Positions 1 to 8,999 of a stretch of 35,083 nucleotides of DNA are shown piece by piece. Numbering within the stretch: position 1 is the stretch's first letter; each line of letters opens with the position of its first letter. Source of the DNA: Diphasiastrum complanatum. Its lineage: Eukaryota; Streptophyta; Lycopodiopsida; Lycopodiales; Lycopodiaceae. Both the position numbers and the translations under genes were made by a program. The stretch lies in contig MU835919.1 of NCBI GenBank assembly GCA_029204225.1, forward strand, positions 1 through 35,083, given 5' to 3'. The notes beneath the pieces were generated by a model that ran no database searches, had not been told where the DNA came from, and was given only the letters and a program-made list of their open reading frames with translations.

Positions 1-211
1 ATATATTATGGGAGTCTTAGTCTGTATTGATGGGGCTGCTGAGATTTACTTAAACAGTTCAAGAATTTAGGATGCCATAGTGATTGAAGTTTGATTGGAG
101 AGGAAAGGTCGTCATCTCCAACTTGTCAGTTATTGGAGCACTATCTCTAGCTGTTTTGCATAGCAACTGTTAGCTCGTCTTGTTAAGCTTTCAAAAAATG
201 ATTCTTTGCAG
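1..211 (+). other. upstream intron of the GAUT gene (left edge)
   Basis: No coding sequence is seen here. The stretch ends in TTTGCAG at 205-211, a good 3' splice acceptor directly before the first recognisable GAUT codons. It is therefore most likely the 3' part of an intron whose upstream exons lie outside the window. Confidence 0.6.
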
Positions 212-3200
212 AAAATGTGGCTTCAAAAACAGAATCAACGGCTAAAAGAACTCATGCAACAGAGTGAAGAAGAAAAAAGAAAACTTGAAGACGAAGCCAT
301 TGAGCAGCCCAAAATGGTGAATAGGGCTACCATTGGCAAGTACAGCGTTTGGAGGAGTGATGAGAATGAGAATTCAGACTCTTTAGTGCGCCTAATGAAA
401 GATCAGCTGATTATGGCTCGGGTGTATGCAAGTATCGCTCAGGCTCGGCATAATACTCATCTTTTCCAATCTTTAAAACTAAGGATTACAGAGAGCCAGC
501 GCTCTTTGGGTGAAGCAAGCATTGATGCTGATTTAGCTCACAGGTACATTCATTATTAAGTGTTACTTTCTCTTTATTGATCTACAATAGGCTTGCTATG
601 TCTTATCTAGGTGTTGCTCATATATTGAGGTTTATGACACCATTTGCCCGAACCTTGGAGACTCCCCAGCAAGACAAATAAAGACAACAAGTACGACCCA
701 GGAAGTGCTGAACAATGTGGAGACAATCTATGGAACTTAGATGAAAATTGACTGCACTTGAAGAAAACATTGACAAATGCCAAAATGGCAGAATGTGAAA
801 GAAACAATAGTTTAGAACTATCTTCAATAGCCTGGGATGTAAATATTGGTTCATTACTCTTACAAGGCTTTAAAAGTTGTACATGAAATGGAAGTACAAT
901 CGACCAGACAGTCAAGAGGACTCTGAGATATCTAAAACATACATTGCAATTCGGGACTATGATGTTTCTGAAAAATCAGCATAGAGCAGGCTAATAAACT
1001 AACGTGATTTCCACTGGGCAGGTAACTGAGATGAAGGAAACCAATCAGAGGTTATGTAGTATTCTTGGGAAGATGCATAATTAGCTGGAATTGCAAGAAG
1101 CTAAGTGCAGTTGTCTTAACAATAGAGACAGAGTACATCTCAGTATTACAGCCAACAAAGAGCTATATTGTTGGCAATTTTGTTTTAAAAAACATAATTC
1201 CCTGCTGAAGTGCCAATAACTCTGTATTGTGACAAGAAGGCCATTGCAGCATGTGGCAAATAGTAGTTTGTTTCATTAAAAAGCCAAGCACAGAATGTAA
1301 TGTATCATTTCATAAGAAAAGCAGTAGTCAGGAAATATTCAAGTACTATATTGTACTTCAGTCAACAGAAAGTTGGATGAAAGAAAGACACTCTTCATTG
1401 GCAAAGGCTACAGGAATGCTTAGATTTGAGGTCAGCACTTATGTTTTGAGTGTTGAAAATTGGCAATTGTAGGTGTTAAACGTAAGGAGACATAGATGTC
1501 TACACTGCCGAAGGCTAGTTAGTGGTGTTGCAAAGTAATGTGATTGATTGCATCAACACTTGTTACAGGAATAAAGAGTCTTTTTTTATTTTCCGGGATT
1601 ACAATGCTTGCAAATTGTATTTTAATTTTGTGCTTCTGGATAAAACTAAGGTAACTGAATGTTGCCAATGCAGTGCACTTGAAAGGATACGAGAAATGGG
1701 GAAGCTTTTAACACAAGCACGGAAAGAGCATCCGGATTGCTATCTAATGGTTAAGAAATTAAGGGCAATGCTGCAATCAGCAGAAGTATATGCTCGAACT
1801 TTAAAAAAGCAAAGCACTTTCTTAAGTCAGCTTGCTGCAAAAACAATCCCAAAAGGTCTTAACTGCCTAGCATTACGGTTGAATGTTGAGTATTATGCCA
1901 CTCCATTGGAACAACGTGATTTTCCTCATCAGGAGAATTTGGAAGATCCAAGCCTATACCACTATGCATTGTTTTCTGACAACATCCTTGCTGCATCTGT
2001 AGTTGTGAACTCTACTGTACTACATGCAAAGGTGGCTCCTTAACTTTTCTGGTGATGGTGGGTATTGTGATGGTGCAATAATAGCAATGGCCCAGTTCAA
2101 AGGCTTTATACATTTAATTCCAGTTTGTCGTATATGCAATTGTTATTTAATTAGTCAAATTGGCTGATTGTAAATGTTTCTGTGAGCAGCGTCGAACTGA
2201 ATTTGTTTATTTTGAAAGCTAGAATTCTGATATGTAGAAATATGACAGCTGAAAATATCCTTTGTTACAGGAATCTGAGAAGCATGTTTTCCATCTTGTT
2301 ACTGATAAGCTGAACTTTGGGGCGATGAAGATGTGGTTCTTGGCTAATCCTCCTGGAAAAGCTACTATCCATGTCCAAAATGTAGATGAGTTCAAATGGT
2401 TAAATGCTTCATATTCTCCAGTTTTACGGCAGCTTGAACATAAAGCTATGAGGGATTACTACTTCAAGCAAGATCAAGCAACAAGCCTTGCTTCCATGTC
2501 CTCAAACTTAAAATACAGAAATCCTAAATATCTTTCCATGTTAAATCATCTTCGATTTTATCTCCCTCAAGTTTATCCAAAGGTAGACAAAATATTGTTC
2601 CTAGATGATGACATTGTAGTTCAAAAAGATTTGACTCCTCTTTGGGATGTAGACCTGCATGGAAAAGTCAATGGTGCAGTGGAGACCTGTGGGGCAAGTT
2701 TTCATCGGTTTGATAAGTATTTAAATTTTTCAAACCCACATATTGCAAGGAACTTCAATCCAAATGCTTGTGGATGGGCTTATGGGATGAACATCTTTGA
2801 CTTAAAGGAGTGGAAGAGGCGAGATATTACAGGAATCTACCACAGATGGCAGAACATGGTGAGCGAGTTTGTACATAGCTTTCGTCTTTGCACTTCTGAT
2901 TTGTGTTTTCTTATAAAAAGCCATTGGTACCGTGTCTTAAACTCTTAACATGATCGTTTCATTGTGATGTTGTGCATCAGAATGAAGACCGAGTCTTGTG
3001 GAAGCTTGGTACTTTGCCGCCTGGTCTAATCACCTTTTATAATATGACCTATGCACTGGACAAATCTTGGCATGTATTGGGCCTGGGTTACAATCCTAGC
3101 ATTGAACGGACTGAAATTGATGCTGCAGCAGTTGTACATTACAATGGTAACCTGAAGCCTTGGTTGGACATAGGATTTGCGAAGTATAAGCCTCACTGGA

Positions 3201-3256
3201 CGAAATATGTCAAGTTTGATCACAGTTACTTGAAACAATGCAACATTAATGAATAA
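212..3256 (+). CDS. GAUT: GAUT1/GAUT4-type alpha-1,4-galacturonosyltransferase, 3' four exons (5' partial)
   Basis: Golgi glycosyltransferase of family GT8 that extends homogalacturonan in pectin synthesis, using UDP-galacturonate. Exons read by eye: 212-543, 1674-2031, 2271-2858 and 2981-3256, all with GT-AG introns. The phases agree: AG|T makes a serine across the first intron and the other two junctions fall between codons. Together they give 517 residues and a stop. The DDD nucleotide-sugar/metal motif (LFLDDDIVVQKDL) is at 2604-2612 and the C-terminal HYNGNLKPW at 3137-3163. The blocks KKQSTFLSQLAAKTIP, LYHYALFSDN, NPHIARNFNPNACGWAYG and WKLGTLPPGLITFY are near-identical to seed-plant GAUT1/GAUT4 as I recall them. 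Family members have about 600-670 residues, so the cytosolic tail, membrane anchor and part of the stem are off the left edge. No internal stop or frameshift is seen, so the gene is probably functional. GAUT1, GAUT3 and GAUT4 cannot be separated firmly by eye. Confidence 0.93.
895..1330 (+). mobile_element. Ty1/copia RNase H remnant inside a GAUT intron
   Basis: Broken reading frames spell the copia RNase H landmarks in the right order on the gene's own strand: VKRTLRYLKHTLQFG near 910-955, WAGN-stop-DE near 1015, TIETEYIS near 1120, KELYCWQF near 1157, VPITLYCDKKAIA near 1210 and a KAKH segment near 1280 resembling the usual RTKHIEV. Stops and frameshifts separate almost every block, so the copy is dead and old. 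Integrase and LTRs are not recognised. It accounts for roughly 0.4 kb of the 1130-bp intron 544-1673. Confidence 0.75.
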
Positions 3257-4253
3257 TTTGCTCAATTTTTCTACACATGCTGTTGTATGCTCCAGGCTCA
3301 AGCAGACTTAAAATATGCTGGCAGTCATTGTAAAGAGCTAATATTCATCGCCTGGTTGTTTTGTAACCATAAGGTTTTCCAACACGAATTGGAACTGTAA
3401 TGCTATGATTTCTAAAATGTCAAGAAGCGATGAAAGTTCTTGAGTACAATTTCACTCAAGGGTCTTCAGGGCTTCCAAATCTTGCAATTCTACTAACAAA
3501 TTTGATTGATCATAAATTCTCTGAATGAATAATGAGATTTTCTTTGTTGGTACAGTTTATCAGAATATTTTCTAGCTGCTGTGTTGTGATTTAGCAGATG
3601 GATGGCTTGTTGGATTTTCTCAGGAAGCAAATGGCCATCCAAGCACCTAAAGAACTAAGAGCTGTAAATAAATTACGACTGTTAATATGTTTATTTGAAG
3701 TATTCAACAATTTCCAGCATATACTCTTTTGTGGACTACGCTGTGAGTTCAAGAGTTCTGGATGCGCCTTTGGCATAAACTCATAGCGCCCTAAACATCC
3801 TCTACTTACATATTTATGATGTTCTATTGACATGATATAGAGTTTTGGGGCAACCCCATACTGTCAAATGGTAAAGAATCACTCAACCAGGAAATGGCAG
3901 TGATAAAATTAAGCGATCAGCAATGACAGAAACAGAAAAAATTCTTGAAATTGCAAAGCTTCCCTGTGGGGGTGCCATTTTGTGTTTGTAAATAGCTGTA
4001 GCAGCATGCACGCTCCTTGGATTGGAGTGTATTGAATCCCTTGTGTTCTGTATTTGTACAATTGCCTAAATTTGACAAAATCTAGGACTTCTCCGGCAAC
4101 AAAAATTGGCATGAAGCAAAATGGCGAGCAAAGTCTCCCACCATAACCAATGATGAGAGTGACTTGAGCGCTTGCTTGTAGGTGAAAGACAGACAGTTTT
4201 TCAGAGAAAGGAAATGAGCCATCTAGAAGCCTATGGGCTACAAAAAATGGCTC

Positions 4254-4256
<3 letters not shown>
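3257..4256. other. 3' flank of the GAUT gene, no gene recognised
   Basis: AT-rich sequence with only short unsupported open frames. The first few hundred bases presumably include the GAUT 3' UTR, but I see no decisive poly(A) signal. No repeat family is recognised. Confidence 0.5.

Positions 4257-4293
<37 letters not shown>
4257..4293. repeat. (TA)n microsatellite
   Basis: About 18 uninterrupted AT units, followed by degenerate TATATCT repeats up to 4319. It lies directly left of the MITE-like element at 4320 and may be part of that element's target. Confidence 0.95.
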
Positions 4294-4298
<5 letters not shown>

Positions 4299-4319
4299 CT
4301 ATTATATATCTCTATATCT

Positions 4320-4639
4320 CATAGACGCACCAGCGATTCTCGAATTGCTGTAAAAAAAAACCGCGACTCGCCCAGAGTCGCTGTTTACAAAAAAAAACCA
4401 GGCAATATGGGTATCAGTAGAGAGAAAAAACAGATGATTATGATTACAGTAGTTTCAGGTCCAATTTCATTAGTTTTAGGTCTAGTTCAAGTAGTTTCAG
4501 GTCTTATTCTAGTATTTTCAAGTTCATTTCAGGTACAAATTTTCTTATGAAAAGTAAATTTTTTTTTTGGTGATTCCGGGCAGTGAATCAAGATTCGCGA
4601 ATCGTTATACCCCCAGAATCGCGATTCGCTGCAACTAAG
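4320..4639. mobile_element. MITE-like element related to the hAT-type MITE at 29908
   Basis: The left end begins CATAGACGCACCAGCGATTC. The right end, read on the minus strand, begins CTTAGTTGCAGCGAATCGCG. Both resemble the end CATAGTTGTGTCGAATCGCG of the element at 29908-30574, also read on the minus strand. GAATCG/CGATTC words cluster near both ends, as subterminal repeats do in hAT elements. The interior is AT-rich and noncoding, with runs of GTAGTTTCAGGT-like repeats at about 4449-4530. The flanking eight bases are TA-rich on both sides (CTATATCT and ATATATAT), so a target-site duplication is possible but not proven. Confidence 0.5.
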
Positions 4640-6092
4640 ATATATATGTGTGTGTGTGTCTGTGTGTAGCACACGATGCTCACATGTCCTCAGTTGTATC
4701 CATTCAGAATAATTGAGGGTGGCCAACATATATTTTAAGTTGGAACTTGGAGGATGCTCCATGAAATTATTGTATAGGCAATGACCAACTTTAACAATGT
4801 TCGGCTGAAATACTCCAGCTACTAAAGCTTCACATCTATTTTGCAAGGTTACATGCAACGTTTCAGAAAAAATTGATAAAGTCCTATGAGCCAATTGTTA
4901 AAATTGGCATGTCATTTTTTAATTTCAATAATTGTACCATTTGACCTACCAAAACTGAACTAGCTCTAGTTATAAATTTCAAATTTGTAGGCTGTATACT
5001 AGTGTTGTATCACTTTCTTTAAAAAGTTGTAGGTTTTCTTGTGATGTTGTCTTGGAAGATTTTATACAGCCAGCACTTAACACTTTTTGTCAATTTTTGC
5101 TAGGAAGAAATACCCTGGTCCCTTCTTTGGCCCGTGTAGGATTGCGGGGCTACTTAAGAAGTGCACTCCATGCACTGCTTGCACCATGTTCGGGAGTGCA
5201 TTTTTGTTAAAATAATTAGACTTGGAGAGGAGAGGTGCAAACATGTCGAGGAGACTTGCATTTCCATTGGAAAAAAGTAAAGAAAAATTAGGCATGGAGA
5301 GGAGTGGTGAGGATTGCACTTGTGCAAGAATTGCATGCGATGCACTCCTTAACAAGCACATGGTGGAAGAGAAACACTGGTACCGTGGGAAGAGCAACAC
5401 TGCTACCAATGTTTGTTGTTTAGGCTGTATTCACATCATTCTTTTTGTATATTCTCTTCAAAGAGTTTCAATGTAATATAATGATAGTTTGCTAAGTTCT
5501 ATTGTAGTCCTTTTATTTAATAAAGCATGTAAATCTATGTACATGTCTAAGTTCAAGAGCAGTGCTCGTGCAATGGAAGGTCTAGGGCCCTCAAGCCTTC
5601 CCTTACATAATGTGCAAGCGCAAAAATATTTATTTTTGACGTTTTTTGTTTATATTTTCTAATTTATTTCTTCATTATCACCAAGTGAGATTTTTTTGGG
5701 CTTATTTTTGTCGGTGGAATGTGCATATGAATAGTCAATGCCAATGGGTTTGCCACATGGCACATGCAAATAGTCTGTCACTTTGTTATCCATGTGCACA
5801 TATCATCAAAATTTTCATGTGCTATGTGTCAATTTTTTATTGATTGTCACATGAGATTGTGGTGGGAAGGAAGGATCACAAAAATTATGCTTCGACATTT
5901 AAATGAAAATTTTGCTTTCGACATGCCTTCAAATAGAGAGAAAAAATGAGCACCTCATAAGAAGGTCACACAACTTACTTTTGCTTGGAGGACTCTAGAG
6001 GCTGAACCAAACTAGTGAAGAAAACAAGCAAGAACAAGAGGGCGTAAAATGTGTGGGATAACAAGTAGAAGATTAGGGTTTTGGGGTTGAAA

Positions 6093-6096
<4 letters not shown>
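4640..6096. other. intergenic, no gene recognised
   Basis: It holds a short TG-rich tract at 4645-4668 and several open frames of 60-120 codons without recognisable similarity. Around 5180-5370 there is a short imperfect inverted repeat (TGCACCATG...GGAGTGCA against TGCACTCC...CATGGTG). Inside it an imperfect direct repeat, AATTAG(A/G)C(T/A)TGGAGAGGAG, occurs near 5215 and 5288. This could be a decayed foldback element. Nothing else is seen. Confidence 0.4.

Positions 6097-6168
<72 letters not shown>
6097..6168. repeat. (GA)n microsatellite
   Basis: About 36 near-perfect GA units. Open frames across it encode only Ser-Leu or Arg-Glu repeats and are not genes. Confidence 0.97.
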
Positions 6169-6171
<3 letters not shown>

Positions 6172-6181
6172 TGGGCACGTT

Positions 6182-6298
6182 GTAATAATGGTTTTATTCA
6201 TGTGGATGACATGGAATTTTCTTGAGCAAGAGAGCTTTTTGTAATAATAGTTTTATTCATGTCGATGACATGGAATTAATTTTCTTGAGCAAGAGAGC
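6182..6298. repeat. 59-bp tandem duplication
   Basis: Copy 1 is 6182-6240 and copy 2 is 6241-6298. Both contain TTTTATTCATGT, GATGACATGGAATT and TTCTTGAGCAAGAGAGC. They differ by a few substitutions and an extra AATT in copy 2. Confidence 0.9.
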
Positions 6299-6537
6299 AT
6301 AAAAAAGCTAAGGGTTGGTCTTGGTACAAAAAAACACACACCTTTAAGATGATATACACACAAAGATCTATAATTAAAATGATATTTAGAGGTGAAAATT
6401 GATGGGGCAAGGGAGTGTGAAGAACATGAACGGAGAAGAGAGCAGGAATATTGCAAAACAGCCCTCCCATTACAATCAGATGCTAGGTGCAAAAACAATC
6501 TAACAGAAAGCTTATGCCAAGTATAATCACAACTTTA

Positions 6538-6665
6538 GAACCTTCTACTACATCCCAAAGATCTCTATCTATCAACATCATCCAAAGTTTTAACTTCCAG
6601 ATGTAGAAGTTAGAATTATTGAACTTGTCAATGATTCTATGGATGATGAAGACGAAGAGAGACAT
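6538..6665 (-). pseudogene. copia gag N-terminal fragment
   Basis: The minus strand reads DKFNNSNFYIWKLKLWMM followed by LIDRDLWDVVEGSK. This is the typical start of copia gag proteins, with the 'F-G-N-W-K-M' and 'LWDVVEG' blocks. It breaks off at the 3' LTR. Confidence 0.75.
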
Positions 6666-6718
6666 ACTAACAGTATTACAAATAGAACACACTTAATCTC
6701 TCGGTTTATACGAGCTAT

Positions 6719-6730
6719 GCTCTGATACCA
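6719..6730 (-). other. primer-binding site (tRNA-iMet)
   Basis: The minus strand reads TGGTATCAGAGC, the standard primer-binding site of plant Ty1/copia elements. It lies three bases inside the 5' LTR end. This fixes the element's orientation. Confidence 0.85.
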
Positions 6731-6959
6731 ATCTGATGGGGCAAGAGAGTGTGAAGAACATGAACGGAGAAGAGAGCAGGAATAATGCGGAACAGCTCTC
6801 CCATTACAATCAGGTGCTAGGTGCAAAAACAATTTAATAGAAAGCTTATGCTAAGTATAATCACAGCTTTAAGTGTTCTAGTTGCCCAAAATGATCTTAA
6901 AAATTAGTTCATACTCACAAAAAATGAGAGTGCAGTCCACTGAAGAGATTGGAAATGGT

Positions 6960-6980
6960 TTGTGTGTGTGTGTGTGTGTG
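6960..6980. repeat. (TG)n microsatellite
   Basis: About ten TG units. No functional context is visible. Confidence 0.9.
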
Positions 6981-8290
6981 ATATTACTAGAAGTTAGATT
7001 TAATATGAAGTTTAGTTCTGAAATAGATTGGAATGGCAATATGATATCGCGAGTCCCTCAGGCGTCAAAGACAGCCATCGTCTGATCAGAAACTGAGGAG
7101 TCGTAGACGTCCGTGTTCTGATCAGAGTGAGTAAACAAGCACGATCAAACAGCGATAGAGTGCATTCAAATCATAATAGACATTCATCTACGTTATACAC
7201 AGATAGAAAAAGCGTATTGCTGCTATATTACACTGAAGCACAACAATGATAGTTACAACCAGAATGACGGCCTAATTGGGAGGCTCAAATAATATGTCTC
7301 ATGGACGGAGCATCTCACTTAATCTGTGCTGGGTTGATCTATTCATAGATTGCATCCATGTATTAACTACATTAAATGTTTGTCACCTAATTAGGCAAGT
7401 CGTTGACTTGGAAATATATGGCTTTTGTGACAACTTTACATAGTACTGTCAATGAATAGGATTGCAAATTCTCTCACTTCGCATTTTACATGAAGTGGTT
7501 TCTCTCATTTCACAAATTTCGGGAAGTGGCTGGGAACGTTCCTCGTTCAAAATAGACGACCTTCAGCATTTTTTCTCTCTTCGGTTTTTGGACTTTATCA
7601 CTTCGACATTTTGCTAAGCCATGTTAATTGGAACTCTGCAGACTTGTTCTAAATGCTAGTTTGTGGAAGTCCTTGAAGATGACCAAGTCTTCAATGACTT
7701 CAAGTTATTAAACTTAACATCTGAACTTGAAATTATGACAGAATTGGTTACCCTTTGCTGGAGATCAGCCGGAAGCCCGTTGTAGACGTTCTTTAAATAA
7801 ATTAGTTGTCTAAGTTTGTGATTCCCGCAGGTATCAGATGAGCAGGCGTAAAACAAAAGTTGGTTTCACCTGCCCTAGATCAATGATCAATAAACGTGTA
7901 GGAAGAATAATGAAATAGAAATTAGTCATTCACCAAGTGGGCTTAATTTCCAACAAAAATTTAAGATTTCAATTGTAAATTACCTAAAAGATTTGAAAGC
8001 TCATGGGAACCTAATGGCAAAAAATAGCATGTGCAGAGAACTAGAGACTTGCAGATCCTATTCTTAGGTGTCCACGTGATCGCATGCTCTTGATGAATGG
8101 GCATGTCCCTCCTTCTTGTAATTCTAACCACAGGTTAGTATTTTAGGTCCAGCACCATTGGATTATTTTGCGAGCATTCAAACTTTTCCACATCTCATAG
8201 ATTAACTAGTGAAATACATGGCAAACATGACTCATTGCTGGCATTTGTGCGGGTGAGCTATAGTGCCTTTGCTCCTTCTCAATGTTTAGA
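6981..8290. other. intergenic, no gene recognised
   Basis: No conserved coding sequence is identified. A 66-codon minus-strand open frame at 7656-7856 (contains NGLPADLQQRV) has a protein-like look, but I cannot place it. It may be part of an undetected retroelement. The 'CAGGCGTCAAAGACAGCC' to 'CTGATCAGA' stretch at 7058-7130 contains CTGATCAGA twice. Confidence 0.35.
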
Positions 8291-8502
8291 TTTTCCTTCT
8301 TTTGTTCTTGTCATTCCATCTTGCCACGTTTGTAGAGTACCCATTGAAAGCTTATCACGTGGCAAACATGAGGGCATCCAATGCTCTTGGCGCCTCTTCA
8401 CCCTTTTTCTTTTGTTTCTTGTCATTCATGCTTTATCATGTTTGGTACATAAACCTTTGAAAGGCTCACATCTGGCAAGTATGGCTCGTGTCTAGCATCC
8501 AA
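8291..8502. repeat. diverged tandem duplication upstream of ABCF4
   Basis: Two units of about 100 bp are recognisable: about 8291-8380 and about 8395-8502. Both run TTCTTTTGTT-CTTGTCATTC, then a T(C/T)ATG/ACGTTTG block, then TTGAAAG-CT-A-CA-TGGCAA, then GCATCCA. They are strongly diverged. A related TGGCAAACATGA word also occurs at 8219-8230. Confidence 0.5.
8356..8363. promoter_or_regulatory. G-box/ABRE-like CACGTGGC
   Basis: CACGTGGC lies about 640 bp upstream of the ABCF4 start codon and matches the bZIP/bHLH-bound G-box core. A second ACGTGGCA lies near 8683, and CACGTG also occurs near 8073. Function is inferred only from the motif. Confidence 0.3.
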
Positions 8503-8932
8503 GTAGAGGCCGTAAATTCCCTTGTGCCATTGAAGCATGGTGTTATTGTCCTCGACCTCTCCATTTCACTTTTGTGTATCGATGGGGTTTAGCATGAGAT
8601 ATATTTTACTCCGGACCACTTATATTATTGCCATTTGGCACATCTACCACTTGGACTCTCCATATCGATTCTCACAAAGACGTGGCACAATCTAAACATC
8701 TTTCTCTTTGAGATTTCATTGCTTTTCTATGCGCATGATGGGGATGAGAAGGGGGCACGAGATAAAACATCTCGACTGATGGAATTTTGCCATGTGGCAC
8801 ACTTGCCACTTGGACTCTTCTCAATGGTTGATCATAAAAAAAAGTCACAAAATCAAGGGCCTTAAATCATCTAAGATAGAAGGAGGGTGGGTGTACTTGT
8901 CTTCCTATTTCTCTCTATTTTGTGTTTCTTTT

Positions 8933-8958
8933 GAGAGAGAGAGAGAGAGAGAGAGAGA
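8933..8958. repeat. (GA)n tract in the presumed 5' leader of ABCF4
   Basis: Thirteen GA units, followed by AAGAGAAGAG repeats, end about 15 bp before the start codon. Purine-rich GA leaders of this kind are common in plant 5' UTRs. The tract has no stop in the ABCF4 frame, but no ATG either. Confidence 0.9.
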
Positions 8959-8999
8959 AAGAAAGAAGAGAAGAGAAGAGAAGAGAAGGCGATCAAGCG

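Larger units (their letters stand above)
6395..6892 (-). mobile_element. internally deleted mini Ty1/copia element (LTR-PBS-gag scrap-LTR)
   Basis: Two direct repeats of 132 bp (6400-6531 and 6734-6865) differ at about ten positions. Read on the minus strand, the copy at 6734-6865 is the 5' LTR and ends in CCCCATCA. Three bases later comes TGGTATCAGAGC, the classic primer-binding site complementary to plant initiator Met tRNA. The ~200-bp interior then enters a copia gag N-terminus and runs directly into the second LTR with no polypurine tract. The likely history is a deletion removing the rest of gag, all of pol and the start of the 3' LTR. AAAAT occurs at both outer edges (6395-6399 and 6888-6892) and is a candidate target-site duplication. 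If so, the full LTR is about 154 bp. The size is that of TRIM elements, but the gag scrap points to a deletion derivative. Confidence 0.8.

Noticed and set aside
607-915. Minus-strand open frames in the GAUT intron
   Set aside because: They lie inside an intron next to copia RNase H remains on the plus strand and show no conserved motif.
5180-5370. Foldback element suggested by a short inverted repeat
   Set aside because: Arms are only about 25 bp and imperfect, with no target duplication seen.
5975-6178. Ser-Leu repeat protein on the minus strand
   Set aside because: Pure translation of the (GA)n microsatellite.
8922-8999. N-terminal extension of ABCF4 through the GA repeat (Arg-Glu repeat)
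   Set aside because: The frame is open, but its first codon is GTG, not ATG. The extension is a translated (GA)n tract, and family members begin at the equivalent of the ATG at 9000.
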